Below, one piece after another: positions 27,823 to 37,486 of a DNA stretch of 64,000 nt; the stretch's first letter is position 1; each line of letters begins with the position of its first letter. The position numbers and the translations under genes are program-made. The notes under the pieces were generated by a model. It made no database searches, was not told the origin of the DNA, and saw only the letters and a program-made list of their open reading frames with translations. This DNA is from an uncultured Clostridia bacterium. GTDB taxonomy: Bacteria; Bacillota; Clostridia; TANB77; CAG-508. Location of the stretch: assembly GCA_934167835.1 (NCBI GenBank), contig CAKPLZ010000003.1, positions 80,882-144,881 of the forward strand. Reading direction: 5' to 3'.

Positions 27823-28994
27823 TGTTCACCTAAAGTTATTTGCAATGAAATTTCTTGGCTTTTTCTATACAATTTAATAGAAACAGTATCACCAATTTGT
27901 TTTGTATTTTTTATTGCATTTAATTCATCCATTGTTTCTACTTTTTGTCCATCAAATTCAGTAATTACATCTCCGGCTTTAATTCCAGCTTTTTCAGCAG
28001 AACTATCACTTATAATGCTATCTACATAAATCCCTTTTGTTAATCCATTTCTAATAGCTGTAGCTTCATCAATTGCAATACCTGAGATTCCAAGGAAAGG
28101 TCTAGAAATTTTTCCATTCTCAATTAATCCTTTATAAATATCTATTGTATCATTAATTGGAATAGCAAAGCTTACACCTTCAATTCCACTACCAGCAAGC
28201 TTTAGAGTAGTTATACCAATAACTTGACCCTTGCTATTTACTAAAGCACCACCACTATTTCCAGAGTTTATAGCGCAGTCAGCTTGAATAACATGATAAT
28301 CTCTACCATCAACAGTCATTTTTCTATTTAAAGCACTGATAATACCAGAAGTAACAGAATGCTCTAAGCCGTAAGGATCACCAATTGCTAAAACGAATTC
28401 ACCAACTAAAACAGAATCAGAATCTCCAAACTCAGCGGGAGTCAAACCAGTTTTATCAATTTTTAAAACTGCTAAATCTGTTTGATTATCTAATCCAATA
28501 ATGTGTGCATCATACTCAGTTTCATCTCCATAAATACTTACCTTAACTGATTTTGCATCAGAAACTTGATAGTATGAAGAAGAATCTGAAGAACTAATTA
28601 CATGGTTATTAGTTAAAATATATCCATCCTCACTTATAATTACACCAGAACCAGACCCAGAAGCGACTTTTTTCATTCCCATATAATTTACATCATACTC
28701 AACACTTATACTAACCATAGAAGGCAAAGCCTTTTGAGCAGCATATACAGCTGTATCAGAAAAATTAGATAAAGAAACTTGGGATAAATTAATATTTTGA
28801 TAAGAAGATTCATTAGAAGGAGTAGAAGCCACCTCCTTAGAATTAGCATTTAAATTACCACCAGAGCAAACAGCCACAGCAATAACAGCACCAATAGCAG
28901 CAGAAACAAACGAAGTAGCAACAGTAGCAAACACTCCCTTTTTATTACTTTTTGAATTATCAAATTTTGTATAAAAATCATCATTGTTTTCCAT
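27819..28994 (-). CDS. htrA: HtrA-like serine protease
   Basis: Membrane-anchored protease that handles misfolded secreted proteins. The 391-residue product has a cytoplasmic N-terminus and one membrane segment at about 22-43. The trypsin-like domain has catalytic His131 (TNNHVIS), Asp173 (TDLAVLKID) and Ser247 (GNSGGAL). A PDZ domain with KAGIKAGDVITEFDG follows at about 330-375. The layout is DegP/HtrA with a single PDZ domain. Confidence 0.95.
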   Translation of the reverse strand: MENNDDFYTKFDNSKSNKKGVFATVATSFVSAAIGAVIAVAVCSGGNLNANSKEVASTPSNESSYQNINLSQVSLSNFSDTAVYAAQKALPSMVSISVEYDVNYMGMKKVASGSGSGVIISEDGYILTNNHVISSSDSSSYYQVSDAKSVKVSIYGDETEYDAHIIGLDNQTDLAVLKIDKTGLTPAEFGDSDSVLVGEFVLAIGDPYGLEHSVTSGIISALNRKMTVDGRDYHVIQADCAINSGNSGGALVNSKGQVIGITTLKLAGSGIEGVSFAIPINDTIDIYKGLIENGKISRPFLGISGIAIDEATAIRNGLTKGIYVDSIISDSSAEKAGIKAGDVITEFDGQKVETMDELNAIKNTKQIGDTVSIKLYRKSQEISLQITLGEQ

Positions 28995-29016
28995 AAAATT
29001 ACCTCCACAAATATAT

Positions 29017-29044
29017 ATTATACTAAACTATTAAAATAATACAA
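29017..29044 (-). promoter_or_regulatory. Promoter of htrA
   Basis: Minus strand TTGTAT, 16 bases, TATAAT; AGGAGGTAATT-like ribosome site before the start. Confidence 0.55.
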
Positions 29045-29110
29045 TGGGAAGTTTAAAAAAACATTAAAATAAGTGAAAAATTTATTTTCCATTTATTTTG
29101 AAATTGCATA

Positions 29111-29139
29111 TTGAAAAAAAAGCAATATACATATATAAT
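29111..29139 (+). promoter_or_regulatory. Promoter of pseudopilin-like gene
   Basis: TTGAAA, 17 bases, TATAAT. It puts the transcription start near 29146 and so rules out the ATG at 29142. Confidence 0.75.
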
Positions 29140-29174
29140 ATATGGAGAAAATTTTTAGGAAGGATGATTTTGTG

Positions 29175-29624
29175 ATGAAGCAGGAAAGAGGGATTGCCCT
29201 GGTTGCTTTGGTGATTTTTACGGTTGTGGTTGGGGTTGTTATTTTTGCTGGATTGCAGTATGCTAGAAATTATATTAGTGCGGAGAAGAATGTGGATATT
29301 GAGTCTACTATGCTAACTATTCAAGGGATGATTACTAATGTTAGAAATAAGCATATTGTTGATGAAGAGAACAATGCTTTACTTGGAACCAAGCTTGATC
29401 TAGAGAATAACGAAACTGAGTTTGTAATTTCTGATGAATTAAGAGATGAGCTTCAAAGCCTAGAGGGAGCTGAGTTATATATTTTAAGTAGAGATGATTT
29501 GGAGAATATGGGAATAAAAAATGTTAATGTTTCTAGTAACGAATTTTTTATAGTTGATTATAATTCAGAAGAGGTTTTTTATTCTTTAGGAGTTGAAGGA
29601 AAATACAAATTGTCAGAAATTTAG
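29175..29624 (+). CDS. Short pilin-like or membrane-anchored secreted protein
   Basis: A 149-residue protein starting MKQERGIALVALVIFTVVVG. The RG followed by a 20-residue hydrophobic stretch looks like a type III (prepilin) signal, but the usual Glu at position 5 of the mature form is absent. The rest is a soluble domain with YILSRDDLEN near the middle. AGGAAGG lies 8 bases before a GTG at 29172 and 11 before the ATG at 29175. The next gene, rnhB, is unrelated. No pilus assembly genes are adjacent, so the role is unknown. Confidence 0.6.
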   Translation: MKQERGIALVALVIFTVVVGVVIFAGLQYARNYISAEKNVDIESTMLTIQGMITNVRNKHIVDEENNALLGTKLDLENNETEFVISDELRDELQSLEGAELYILSRDDLENMGIKNVNVSSNEFFIVDYNSEEVFYSLGVEGKYKLSEI

Positions 29625-29633
29625 AGGGATTTT

Positions 29634-30260
29634 ATGAAGGAAAAAGAAATTGAGAGATTGAAAGCTTTAAAAGAGTTTGAAGAAAATTTATATAAAACTG
29701 GAATAAAAACAATTGCAGGAATAGACGAAGCAGGCAGGGGACCTTTAGCAGGTCCTGTTGTAGTTGGTGTAGCTATTATGAATCCAGCCTCTTTTATAGA
29801 AGGCGTAAATGATTCTAAAAAAATTTCAGAGAAAAAAAGAGAAGAATTATACGAAAAAATCACAGAAGAAGCTATAGATTGGGCAGTAGGAATTGTTGAC
29901 CAGCAAGAAATTGATGAAATAAATATATTAAATGCAACTAAAAAAGCACTTCACATGGCAATTGAAAATTTAAAAATTAAACCAGATAGAATAGTTGTGG
30001 ATGCCCTAGAACATATTGATACTTGTGGTATACCATACACATCAATAATAAAAGGAGATGCAAAGGTATATAGTATTTCAGCAGCATCAATAATTGCAAA
30101 AGTTACAAGGGATAGAATAATGAAAGAATATGATGAAATATACCCAGATTACGGCTTTGCAGCACACAAAGGTTATGGAACAGCAAAGCATATACAAGCA
30201 ATTAAACAGTTTGGACCATGCCCAATACATAGAAAAACATTCATAAAAAATTTTATATAA
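29634..30260 (+). CDS. rnhB: Ribonuclease HII
   Basis: Cuts RNA in RNA-DNA hybrids and single ribonucleotides. The 208-residue protein has the DEDD catalytic set beginning AGIDEAGRGPLAGPVV at about 23-38 (Asp and Glu), then IVVDALEH near 120. It starts 10 bases after the pilin-like gene and is followed 11 bases later by pdp. Confidence 0.95.
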   Translation: MKEKEIERLKALKEFEENLYKTGIKTIAGIDEAGRGPLAGPVVVGVAIMNPASFIEGVNDSKKISEKKREELYEKITEEAIDWAVGIVDQQEIDEINILNATKKALHMAIENLKIKPDRIVVDALEHIDTCGIPYTSIIKGDAKVYSISAASIIAKVTRDRIMKEYDEIYPDYGFAAHKGYGTAKHIQAIKQFGPCPIHRKTFIKNFI

Positions 30261-30271
30261 GGGAGGAAAAA

Positions 30272-31573
30272 ATGAATATAAAAGAAGTAATTGCCCATAA
30301 GAGGGACAAAAAAGTATTAAGCAAAGACGAAATAAACTATTTTATTACAGAATATGTAAAAGAAAATATAACTGATTATCAAGCTGCAGCATTGGTAATG
30401 GCAATATACTTAAATGGCATGACAAAAGAAGAAACAACAGACCTTACTCTTGCTATGGCACATTCAGGGGAAATACTAGACTTATCAAAAATAGGCAAAA
30501 CAGTGGTTGACAAACACTCAACAGGAGGAGTAGGAGATAAAATCACCATAGTATTAATGCCAATAATAGCATCACTTGGGATTCCAGTTGCAAAAATGTC
30601 AGGAAGAGGACTTGGCTTTACAGGAGGCACAGTAGATAAACTAGAATCAATACCAGGATACAATACACAAGTTGAAATGGATGATTTTATTAAAAATGTA
30701 CAAAAAATAGGAATAAGTGTAATAGGCCAAACATCTAATTTAGCACCAGCAGATAAAAAGTTATACTCATTAAGAGATGTTATAGCATGTGTTGATAATA
30801 AGCCACTTATAGCATCAAGTATAATGAGCAAAAAAATAGCAGCAGGTGCAGAAAAAATAGTGCTAGATGTAACAGTTGGAAGTGGAGCTTTCATGCAAAC
30901 AAAAGAAGATGCAGTAGAAATATCAAAAATGATGAAAGACATAGGAACTCTAGCTAATAGAGAAACAGTTTGCGTTCTTACAAATATGGATGAACCTGTT
31001 GGAAAAGCAATTGGAAACATATTAGAAATAAAAGAAACAATAGAATGCCTAAAAGGCAATATTCCAGAAGATATTAAAGAAATAATACTAGGAATTGGAG
31101 CTCAAATAATATATTTAGCAGGAGAAGGAAACGATTTAGAAGAAAATAAAAAAAGAATATTAGAAAATATACAAAATGGAAAGGCTTATAAAAAATTCCT
31201 AGAACTTGTAGAAAATCAAAATGGAGATATAAGTTATATAGAAAATCCAGAAAAATTTGAAAAAGCTAAATACATATTGCCTGTATATAGCCCAAAAGAC
31301 GGATATATACAAAAACTTAATGCAAGAGAAATTGGCGAAACATCAGTAGATTTAGGAGCAGGAAGAGTAAAAAAAGAAGATGGAATAGACTACAGTGTTG
31401 GAATATGGCTAGAAAAGAAAATAGGAGACAAGGTTAAAGAAAACGAAATACTAGCATACATTCATGCAAATGACGAAATAAAAGGTAAAAAAGCAGTAGA
31501 AGAAGTGCAAAATGCATATAAAATAGTTAATGAAGAAGTAAGTCCAGAAAAATATATAATAGATATAATTTAG
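30272..31573 (+). CDS. pdp: Pyrimidine-nucleoside phosphorylase
   Basis: Splits pyrimidine nucleosides with phosphate, salvaging bases. The 433-residue protein has the family features VDKHSTGGVGDKITIVLMP at about 79-97 and KMSGRGLGFTGGTVDKLES at about 105-123. GGGAGGAAAA precedes the ATG. The length fits PYNP/thymidine phosphorylase, and the two cannot be told apart here. Confidence 0.93.
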   Translation: MNIKEVIAHKRDKKVLSKDEINYFITEYVKENITDYQAAALVMAIYLNGMTKEETTDLTLAMAHSGEILDLSKIGKTVVDKHSTGGVGDKITIVLMPIIASLGIPVAKMSGRGLGFTGGTVDKLESIPGYNTQVEMDDFIKNVQKIGISVIGQTSNLAPADKKLYSLRDVIACVDNKPLIASSIMSKKIAAGAEKIVLDVTVGSGAFMQTKEDAVEISKMMKDIGTLANRETVCVLTNMDEPVGKAIGNILEIKETIECLKGNIPEDIKEIILGIGAQIIYLAGEGNDLEENKKRILENIQNGKAYKKFLELVENQNGDISYIENPEKFEKAKYILPVYSPKDGYIQKLNAREIGETSVDLGAGRVKKEDGIDYSVGIWLEKKIGDKVKENEILAYIHANDEIKGKKAVEEVQNAYKIVNEEVSPEKYIIDII

Positions 31574-31586
31574 GAAGGAAACAACA

Positions 31587-33851
31587 ATGAATTTATTGGA
31601 AAATTTAAATGATAAACAAAAAGAAGCAGTATTAGCCACAGAAGGACCATGCCTTGTTATAGCAGGTGCAGGTAGTGGAAAAACAAAAGTTTTAACACAT
31701 AAAATAGCATACTTAATAGAAGAAAAACAAATAAAGCCATGGAATATCTTAGCAATAACATTCACAAATAAAGCTGCAAATGAAATGAAAGAAAGAATAA
31801 CAAACCTTATCGGGGAAAATGCAAATGAAATGTGGATAGGAACATTTCACTCAATATGCATACGAATACTTAGAAAATATATAGATAGAATAGGATTTAA
31901 TAGCGACTTTATAATATTTGATACATCAGACCAAAAGACACTAGCAAAGCAATGTATAAAATCTTTAAATTTAGATGATAAAATATTTACAGACAGAGGG
32001 GTAATATCAGAAATAAGCAATGCAAAAAATGAAATGCTAACACCAATGCAATACAAACTAAGAACAAACAATGAAATGAGAAAAGAAAAAATTGCAGAAG
32101 TATATGATATGTATCAAAGAAAATTAAAAGAAAACAATGCACTAGATTTTGACGATATAATAAATTACACAATCCAAATACTAACAGAAAATCCAGATGC
32201 ACTAGAATACTATTCAGAAAAATTCAAATATGTGTTAGTAGACGAATACCAAGATACAAATAAAGCGCAATTTACACTTATAACATTACTTTCAGGCAGA
32301 TATGGAAACATTACAGTTGTAGGTGATAACGACCAAGGAATATACTCATTTAGAGGAGCAGACATAACAAACATATTAAACTTTGAGAAAGATTTCCCAG
32401 GCACAAAAATAATAAAATTAGAACAAAATTATAGGTCAACAAAAGCAATATTAGATGCAGCAAATGCAGTTATAAAACATAATGAAAAAAAATACGAAAA
32501 AAACTTGTGGACAGAAAAAGAAGGTGGAAAACTTCCTTGTATTGCGAGACTAGATAATGAGTATGAAGAAGCAAACTATATTGTAGAGCAAATAAATAGA
32601 CTAAAAAGAGAAGAATATTATAAATATTCAGATTTTACAGTATTATATAGAATGAATGCACAATCACGTAGTATAGAAGATATATTCAGAAGAGAAAATA
32701 TTCCATATAAAATGATAGGTGGATTAAAATTCTATGAGCGTAAGGAAATTAAAGATACAATAGCATATTTAAGATTAATACATAATCAAGCAGATAATTT
32801 AAGTTTGCAAAGAATTATAAATGAGCCAAAAAGAGGAATAGGCTCAACAAGTATGGAAAAAATAGAAAGTATTGGAGCAGCTAACAATATTTCAATGTAT
32901 AATGTTATTAAAAATGCTGAACAATATGGACTAAACAAAGTATTTTTAAACTCAAGAGAATTTATAAATACAATAGAAGATTTAGCAAGTAAAAAAGACA
33001 AAATGCTAATATCAGAATTAATTAAAGAAGTTTTAAATAAAACAGGATATACAAGAGCATTAGAACTAGAAAATACTGCGCAAGCAGAAAGCAGAATAGA
33101 AAACATAAATGAGTTTTTAACAGTAGCAATGGAATTTGAAGAAGAAAATGCAGAAAATTCATTAGCAGAATTCTTGGAAAGCATAACCCTATCTAGTGAT
33201 ATTGATGGTATGGAAGAAACAGATGACTCTGTAACTTTAATGACACTACACAGTGCCAAAGGACTAGAATTTCCAGTTGTTTTCCTAATAGGAATGGAAG
33301 AAGGCCTTTTCCCAAGCTACAGGTCAATAGGTGAACAAAGGGAGCTTGAAGAAGAAAGAAGATTATGCTATGTTGGAATAACAAGAGCTAGAGAATATTT
33401 ATTCTTAACATGTGCAAAACAAAGAACAATCTTTGGTTCAACAACATTTAATAAAATCTCAAGATTTATTGAAGAAATTCCAAAAGAATTGCTAGAAGGT
33501 GCAGATGAATTAACAAAACCAAAGAAAACTTTGGAAAAAACCGAATGGCAATATGGAAGCAAAGCTAAACAAGGAACATCTTTTGTGATTACGGGAAGCA
33601 GAATTCAAAGTGAACCAAGCTTTAGTTTTAGAACAGCAGAAACATTTTTAAATAATATTACAGCAAAAACAACAACAAATGTGAATTTGGACCAATATAA
33701 GACTGGTCAAACTATTTATCACAAAAAGTTTGGAGAAGGCGTAATAACAGAAATATCACCAGAGGGAGACGACTTAAAATTAGATATAACATTTGAAAAA
33801 GTTGGACATAAGAGATTAATGGCAAAATTTGCCGGATTAGAAATAAGATAA
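31587..33851 (+). CDS. pcrA: ATP-dependent DNA helicase PcrA/UvrD family
   Basis: Superfamily 1A helicase of repair and plasmid replication. The 754-residue protein has motif I GAGSGKTKV at about 27-35, motif II VDEYQDTN at about 217-224, motif III GDNDQGIYSFRGAD near 245, motif V LHSAKGLEFPVVF near 550, and motif VI VGITRARE near 595. A C-terminal Tudor-like region ends the protein. The length is close to the Gram-positive PcrA norm. Confidence 0.96.
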   Translation: MNLLENLNDKQKEAVLATEGPCLVIAGAGSGKTKVLTHKIAYLIEEKQIKPWNILAITFTNKAANEMKERITNLIGENANEMWIGTFHSICIRILRKYIDRIGFNSDFIIFDTSDQKTLAKQCIKSLNLDDKIFTDRGVISEISNAKNEMLTPMQYKLRTNNEMRKEKIAEVYDMYQRKLKENNALDFDDIINYTIQILTENPDALEYYSEKFKYVLVDEYQDTNKAQFTLITLLSGRYGNITVVGDNDQGIYSFRGADITNILNFEKDFPGTKIIKLEQNYRSTKAILDAANAVIKHNEKKYEKNLWTEKEGGKLPCIARLDNEYEEANYIVEQINRLKREEYYKYSDFTVLYRMNAQSRSIEDIFRRENIPYKMIGGLKFYERKEIKDTIAYLRLIHNQADNLSLQRIINEPKRGIGSTSMEKIESIGAANNISMYNVIKNAEQYGLNKVFLNSREFINTIEDLASKKDKMLISELIKEVLNKTGYTRALELENTAQAESRIENINEFLTVAMEFEEENAENSLAEFLESITLSSDIDGMEETDDSVTLMTLHSAKGLEFPVVFLIGMEEGLFPSYRSIGEQRELEEERRLCYVGITRAREYLFLTCAKQRTIFGSTTFNKISRFIEEIPKELLEGADELTKPKKTLEKTEWQYGSKAKQGTSFVITGSRIQSEPSFSFRTAETFLNNITAKTTTNVNLDQYKTGQTIYHKKFGEGVITEISPEGDDLKLDITFEKVGHKRLMAKFAGLEIR

Positions 33852-33858
33852 ATTCAAG

Positions 33859-33888
33859 CAAGATATGCAAAAATGCATATCTTGTTTT
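33859..33888 (+). terminator. Terminator after pcrA
   Basis: CAAGATATGCA (33859-33869) pairs perfectly with TGCATATCTTG (33874-33884), followed by TTTTG. Confidence 0.7.
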
Positions 33889-33951
33889 GCATAAAAAAAC
33901 AAAAAAAGTTAATAATACATTCATAAAAAGTAAAGAAAGGATGAGAAAAAA

Positions 33952-34137
33952 ATGGCAAATTTAACTCAAGTGGAATTACAAAATTTGAGGCATTTAATTG
34001 GAGCAGAAGACACATCATATCAAAAATTAAACACTTATGCTTCACAGTGCGTTGACCCACAAATAAAGCAAATGTTTACAAAAGCTGCTCAAGATTGCTT
34101 AAATACTAAGCAAAAATTGCTAACTTTTTTAAATTAG
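33952..34137 (+). CDS. Small spore coat-like protein
   Basis: A 61-residue helical protein with QNLRHLIGAEDTSYQKL at its middle. It has the layout of the short partners of CotF-type spore coat proteins in clostridia. The ribosome site is AAAGGATG. It precedes another coat-like gene by 12 bases. No sporulation promoter was obvious. The spore link is inferred from similarity and from sigG in the same window. Confidence 0.65.
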   Translation: MANLTQVELQNLRHLIGAEDTSYQKLNTYASQCVDPQIKQMFTKAAQDCLNTKQKLLTFLN

Positions 34138-34149
34138 GAGGTATGGAAG

Positions 34150-34395
34150 ATGGAAGAAAAATATATGGTTAATGATATTTTGGAAAGCACAAAAGCGGGA
34201 CTTACAACATACCAAGGTGTTATATCAGAAGCTGAAAATATTCAATTAAGACAAGCGATTCAAGATATAAGAAATAATGATGAATCATTTCAATATGAAC
34301 TATTCAAAGTAGCAGAACTTAAAGGATATTACACACCAGCTGGAAAAGCTCCACAAACTGAAGTTGATAAAGTAAAAAACGAAGTATCACAATAA
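34150..34395 (+). CDS. CotF-like spore coat protein
   Basis: An 81-residue protein with KYMVNDILESTKAGLTTYQ near its start and YELFKVAELKGYYTPAG near its end. The pattern MVxDxLxxxKxxxxxY is that of the coat F family, which attaches to the spore surface. It is paired with the 61-residue gene upstream and probably co-transcribed with it. GGAGGTATGGAAG precedes the ATG. Confidence 0.75.
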   Translation: MEEKYMVNDILESTKAGLTTYQGVISEAENIQLRQAIQDIRNNDESFQYELFKVAELKGYYTPAGKAPQTEVDKVKNEVSQ

Positions 34396-34400
34396 AACAC

Positions 34401-34421
34401 AGGCGAGTACAATACTCGCCT
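34401..34421 (+). terminator. Weak hairpin after coat genes
   Basis: AGGCGAGT pairs with ACTCGCCT, but no T run follows, so its termination strength is uncertain. Confidence 0.4.
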
Positions 34422-34511
34422 AAGCAAAAGAAAACCGGAGAAAATGAGAGAAAAATAGAGAAAATAATAGTAAATTACTTAAAAACTAGAAAAAATATAA
34501 ACATATAAAAC

Positions 34512-34540
34512 TTGCCAAAATAGACAAAAACAGGTAAAAT
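34512..34540 (+). promoter_or_regulatory. Promoter of M23 peptidase gene
   Basis: TTGCCA, 17 bases, TAAAAT, 36 bases before the GTG. Confidence 0.6.
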
Positions 34541-34576
34541 AAACAAGATTGTAAGTTAATAATCAAAAAAGAAGAG

Positions 34577-35557
34577 GTGTTTATTATTTTAAAAAGTTTA
34601 AAAAACATATTCATACACGTTAGAAGCTCATTAAAATTTATTTTGATGATAGCAGTTGCAGTAATAATAATAATAGGAATCATTTCAATTTTTTATAAAC
34701 CCACATATTCAGTTACTTTAAACGGCGAATTTGTAGGATACACTACAGATAAGAATGAATTACAAAAGAATATTAATGATTATATGAAGGGTGTTGAAAC
34801 AGAGAATATAGCATTTAGAGATATAGAAACATTACCAGAATATTCTTTATGTTTTGTAAAGAAAGATAGCCCAGATAATAGTGAAGAAATTTTAGAAAAA
34901 GTAAAAAGCTTAGGAACAACATATTATGAATATTATGCAATAATGTTAAAAGATGAAGAAAAATACTATGTTTCTAGTAAAGAAGAAGCAGAAGAAGTAA
35001 TAGATACATTAAAGAAAAAGGATAGCAACAACATTAAAGATATTGCATATACTCAAATATATAACACAGAATCAACTGATTTTACAGATGAAGATACAAT
35101 AGTTGCAGGGTTATATGAAAAGAAAAAAGTTTATACATATTCAGGCTCATATAAAATTGCTTCTTCAAAGGTTGATTTAGGAATAAGTTTAATAAAACCA
35201 ATTTCATCTGGTTATACAATAACATCAAGATTTGGAACAAGAAGTAGTGGAATGCACACAGGACTTGATATTGCAGCACCAAAAGGAACAGCAATACATG
35301 CAGCAGCATCTGGAACAGTAGTAGTATCAGGTGTATCAAGTACTGGTTATGGAAAATATATTATAATTTCACATGGAAATGGTGTTCAAACTCTATATGG
35401 GCATTGTAGTGCTTTATATGTAAGTGAAGGAGATTATGTTGAACAAGGCAGTACAATAGCAGCAGTAGGGTCAACGGGAAATTCTTCTGGACCACATTTA
35501 CATTTGGAAATTAGGATAAATGGTTCAAGATATAATCCACAATATTATTTATATTAA
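34577..35557 (+). CDS. Membrane-anchored M23 peptidase
   Basis: A 326-residue protein with one N-terminal membrane segment at about 20-45 and an extracytoplasmic middle region. The C-terminal M23 (LytM) domain has SRFGTRSSGMHTGLDIAAP near 215-233 and HLHLEIR near 308. The zinc ligands (GMHTGLD; HLH) are visible. It may act on peptidoglycan, as SpoIIQ- or SpoIVFA-type proteins do, though its exact role is unknown. The start is uncertain: GTG at 34577 has a poor ribosome site. Confidence 0.85.
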   Translation: MFIILKSLKNIFIHVRSSLKFILMIAVAVIIIIGIISIFYKPTYSVTLNGEFVGYTTDKNELQKNINDYMKGVETENIAFRDIETLPEYSLCFVKKDSPDNSEEILEKVKSLGTTYYEYYAIMLKDEEKYYVSSKEEAEEVIDTLKKKDSNNIKDIAYTQIYNTESTDFTDEDTIVAGLYEKKKVYTYSGSYKIASSKVDLGISLIKPISSGYTITSRFGTRSSGMHTGLDIAAPKGTAIHAAASGTVVVSGVSSTGYGKYIIISHGNGVQTLYGHCSALYVSEGDYVEQGSTIAAVGSTGNSSGPHLHLEIRINGSRYNPQYYLY

Positions 35558-35565
35558 AAATAAAG

Positions 35566-35590
35566 GCGACTATTAAATAGTCGCTATTTT
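35566..35590. terminator. Bidirectional terminator between M23 gene and mecA
   Basis: GCGACTAT (35566-35573) pairs with ATAGTCGC (35577-35584). A T run follows on the right, and an A run precedes on the left. The hairpin overlaps the stop codon of mecA. Confidence 0.8.
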
Positions 35591-36212
35591 TATGTCGTTA
35601 AAATATTTTAAACATGTTGAAATCGCGTCTTTTGGCATAATTACTTTTCCATATTCATAAAGCTTTCTTTCTACTAATGAGGCATCTTTTTCAATTGAGC
35701 CAAATTCAGAAATTGAGTATGTAAAATTTTTCAAACTAGCCATATCAAGCCTTAAGCCTTTTACAACAAGGAAATATTGGCCTTGAAAGCAAATTAAACA
35801 AGAATTTTTAAGCTTTGTAATATAAGGTGAAAGTGGACTTTGCGCAAAATATTTGCAAAATTCACAATAATTATCAAAAGTATCAAATTTATATATTAAA
35901 AGAGCTTTATTAGGCTTAATATTTCTTCTCTTAATTTTTGGATATCCTGGCAGAGCTCCTTTTTCAGATTTTGTTCTAGTAATCGTAAAAATAAAATTGC
36001 CGGTCAGATGATGCAAGAGCCTCAATAATAAGCTTATAATCCGCTGTATTAAATCCAACTTCAGCATTTGCAGTATCTAACATATCTAGGAAAAATTCCT
36101 GAGACTCCAATGAGTTAGACATAAAATCATGCACATTTATATTTTTGGATTTCAAATCATCTAAATTCAAAAAAATCCTAATTTTATTTTCATTCAATTT
36201 TTCAATACGCAT
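35573..36212 (-). CDS. mecA: ClpC adaptor MecA, +1 frameshift at CGG
   Basis: MecA delivers substrates such as ComK to ClpCP in Bacillus. Across one frame change it is 212 residues. It starts MRIEKLNENKIRIF, contains FFLDMLDTANAEVGF, and at codon 71 the zero-frame codon is CGG (36002-36000). Reading +1 at GGC gives SSDGNFIFTITRTK and continues to the C-terminal ClpC-binding region with VERKLYEYGKVI. Without the shift it would end 8 codons later (CGG CAA TTT ... TAG). Ribosome site GGAGG at 36222-36226. Confidence 0.9.
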
Positions 36213-36379
36213 TAAATAAATACCTCCAGATTGTTTTAATAATATAATTATATCACCATTTTCCTTAAAAATAAATGATTAAATAATGGAAAAAATGTAA
36301 TTTATATATAATATTAAAACATAGTAAAAATGTGATTTTAAAATTATAGCATATTTTTAATAAAAAACAAACATATATC

Positions 36380-36408
36380 TTGAAAAAAAATCCAATTGAA
36401 TATATAAT
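36380..36408 (+). promoter_or_regulatory. Promoter of DUF4321 gene
   Basis: TTGAAA, 17 bases, TATAAT, about 30 bases before the ATG. Confidence 0.75.
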
Positions 36409-36438
36409 TATGTGGAAAACAAAAGTAGGAGGAAATAT

Positions 36439-36696
36439 ATGGCTACAAGAGATAAAAATATTTGGGTATTAATTGTTTTTTTACTTGCTGGATTAGTCCT
36501 AGGAGGGCTTTTGGGTGAGTTTGCATCTAAGGTGGATTTTTTATGGTGGTTATCCTATGGAGATAGCTTTGGGCTTACTTCACCAGTTGAGTTGGATTTG
36601 CAAGTAATAACAATTACATTCGGATTAAGATTTAGAATGAATGTTGCAAGTATAATAGGAATGGCGTTAGCAATATTTATTTATAGAAAAGTGTAG
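36439..36696 (+). CDS. DUF4321-type small membrane protein
   Basis: An 85-residue protein beginning at ATG 36439 with AGGAGG 6 bases upstream. It carries two membrane segments (LIVFLLAGLVLGGLLG at about 10-25 and VASIIGMALAIFIY near 68-81) and matches the DUF4321 pattern found beside radC and mreB in Clostridia. Function unknown. Confidence 0.8.
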   Translation: MATRDKNIWVLIVFLLAGLVLGGLLGEFASKVDFLWWLSYGDSFGLTSPVELDLQVITITFGLRFRMNVASIIGMALAIFIYRKV

Positions 36697-36737
36697 AAAA
36701 AATATGTGGGGGTAAATTAAAGAGAAAGGAAACATAT

Positions 36738-37430
36738 ATGAAAATCAAAGATTTACCTCAATCAGAAAGACCCTATGAAAAATTAGAACATTATGGAGAA
36801 CAGAACTTATCTAATGCAGAATTATTGGCAATAATAATAAAATCAGGTACAAAAGACGAATCATCTATAATAATAGCACAGAAGATTTTAAGTTTAAACA
36901 CTGGAATGCATTCTAATAATTTGCGATTCTTGCAGGATATATCCATAGAAGAATTTATGCAAATAAAAGGAATTGGAAAGGTAAAAGCAATTCAACTAAA
37001 AGCAATATGTGAACTCACCAAAAGAATGGCAAGGCCGATAAATGAGCAAAAGCAAACAATTAAATCTCCAAAAGATGTTGCAGAAATGTTAATTCCCGAA
37101 CTAAGATATGAAAAACAGGAAATTGTAAGAGTTATTGTTTTGAATAATAAAAATGTAGTTCTTAAAGTTGCTACTATTTCACTCGGAGGTAGTAATTTTG
37201 CGTGCATAGAACCACGAGACGTATTATCGGAAGCAATAAAAATGCAAGCACCTAGGATAATACTTGTACATAACCATCCAAGTGGAGATAGCACTCCAAG
37301 CAAAGGAGACTTTAAGGTTACTGATAGAATTTTTGAAGCAGCATCACTTATGGGCATAGAACTTTTAGATCATATTATAATAGGAGATGGAAACTACAGA
37401 AGTTTATTATTAGAAAAAAATAGAAAATAA
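36738..37430 (+). CDS. radC: RadC-like JAB domain protein
   Basis: A 230-residue protein with an N-terminal helix-hairpin-helix IKGIGKVKAIQLKA near 78-91 and the JAB/MPN metal motif HNHPSGDSTPSKGDF near 176-190. These proteins were once linked to DNA repair, but the function is not settled. It precedes mreB by 56 bases. Confidence 0.92.
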   Translation: MKIKDLPQSERPYEKLEHYGEQNLSNAELLAIIIKSGTKDESSIIIAQKILSLNTGMHSNNLRFLQDISIEEFMQIKGIGKVKAIQLKAICELTKRMARPINEQKQTIKSPKDVAEMLIPELRYEKQEIVRVIVLNNKNVVLKVATISLGGSNFACIEPRDVLSEAIKMQAPRIILVHNHPSGDSTPSKGDFKVTDRIFEAASLMGIELLDHIIIGDGNYRSLLLEKNRK

Positions 37431-37486
37431 AGGCATTTTTGTATGTTAAGTGTATAAACATTTTTAGCCGAAAGGAAGATAATATT

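Noticed and set aside
33889..33924. Sigma-G-type promoter before the coat genes
   Set aside because: GCATA and CATTCAT are present, but the spacing of 24 bases is too long for the known sigma-G spacing.
34577..34592. ATT start codon for the M23 peptidase at 34589
   Set aside because: GAGGTG does lie 6 bases upstream, but a GTG at 34577 in the same frame is simpler; both are uncertain.
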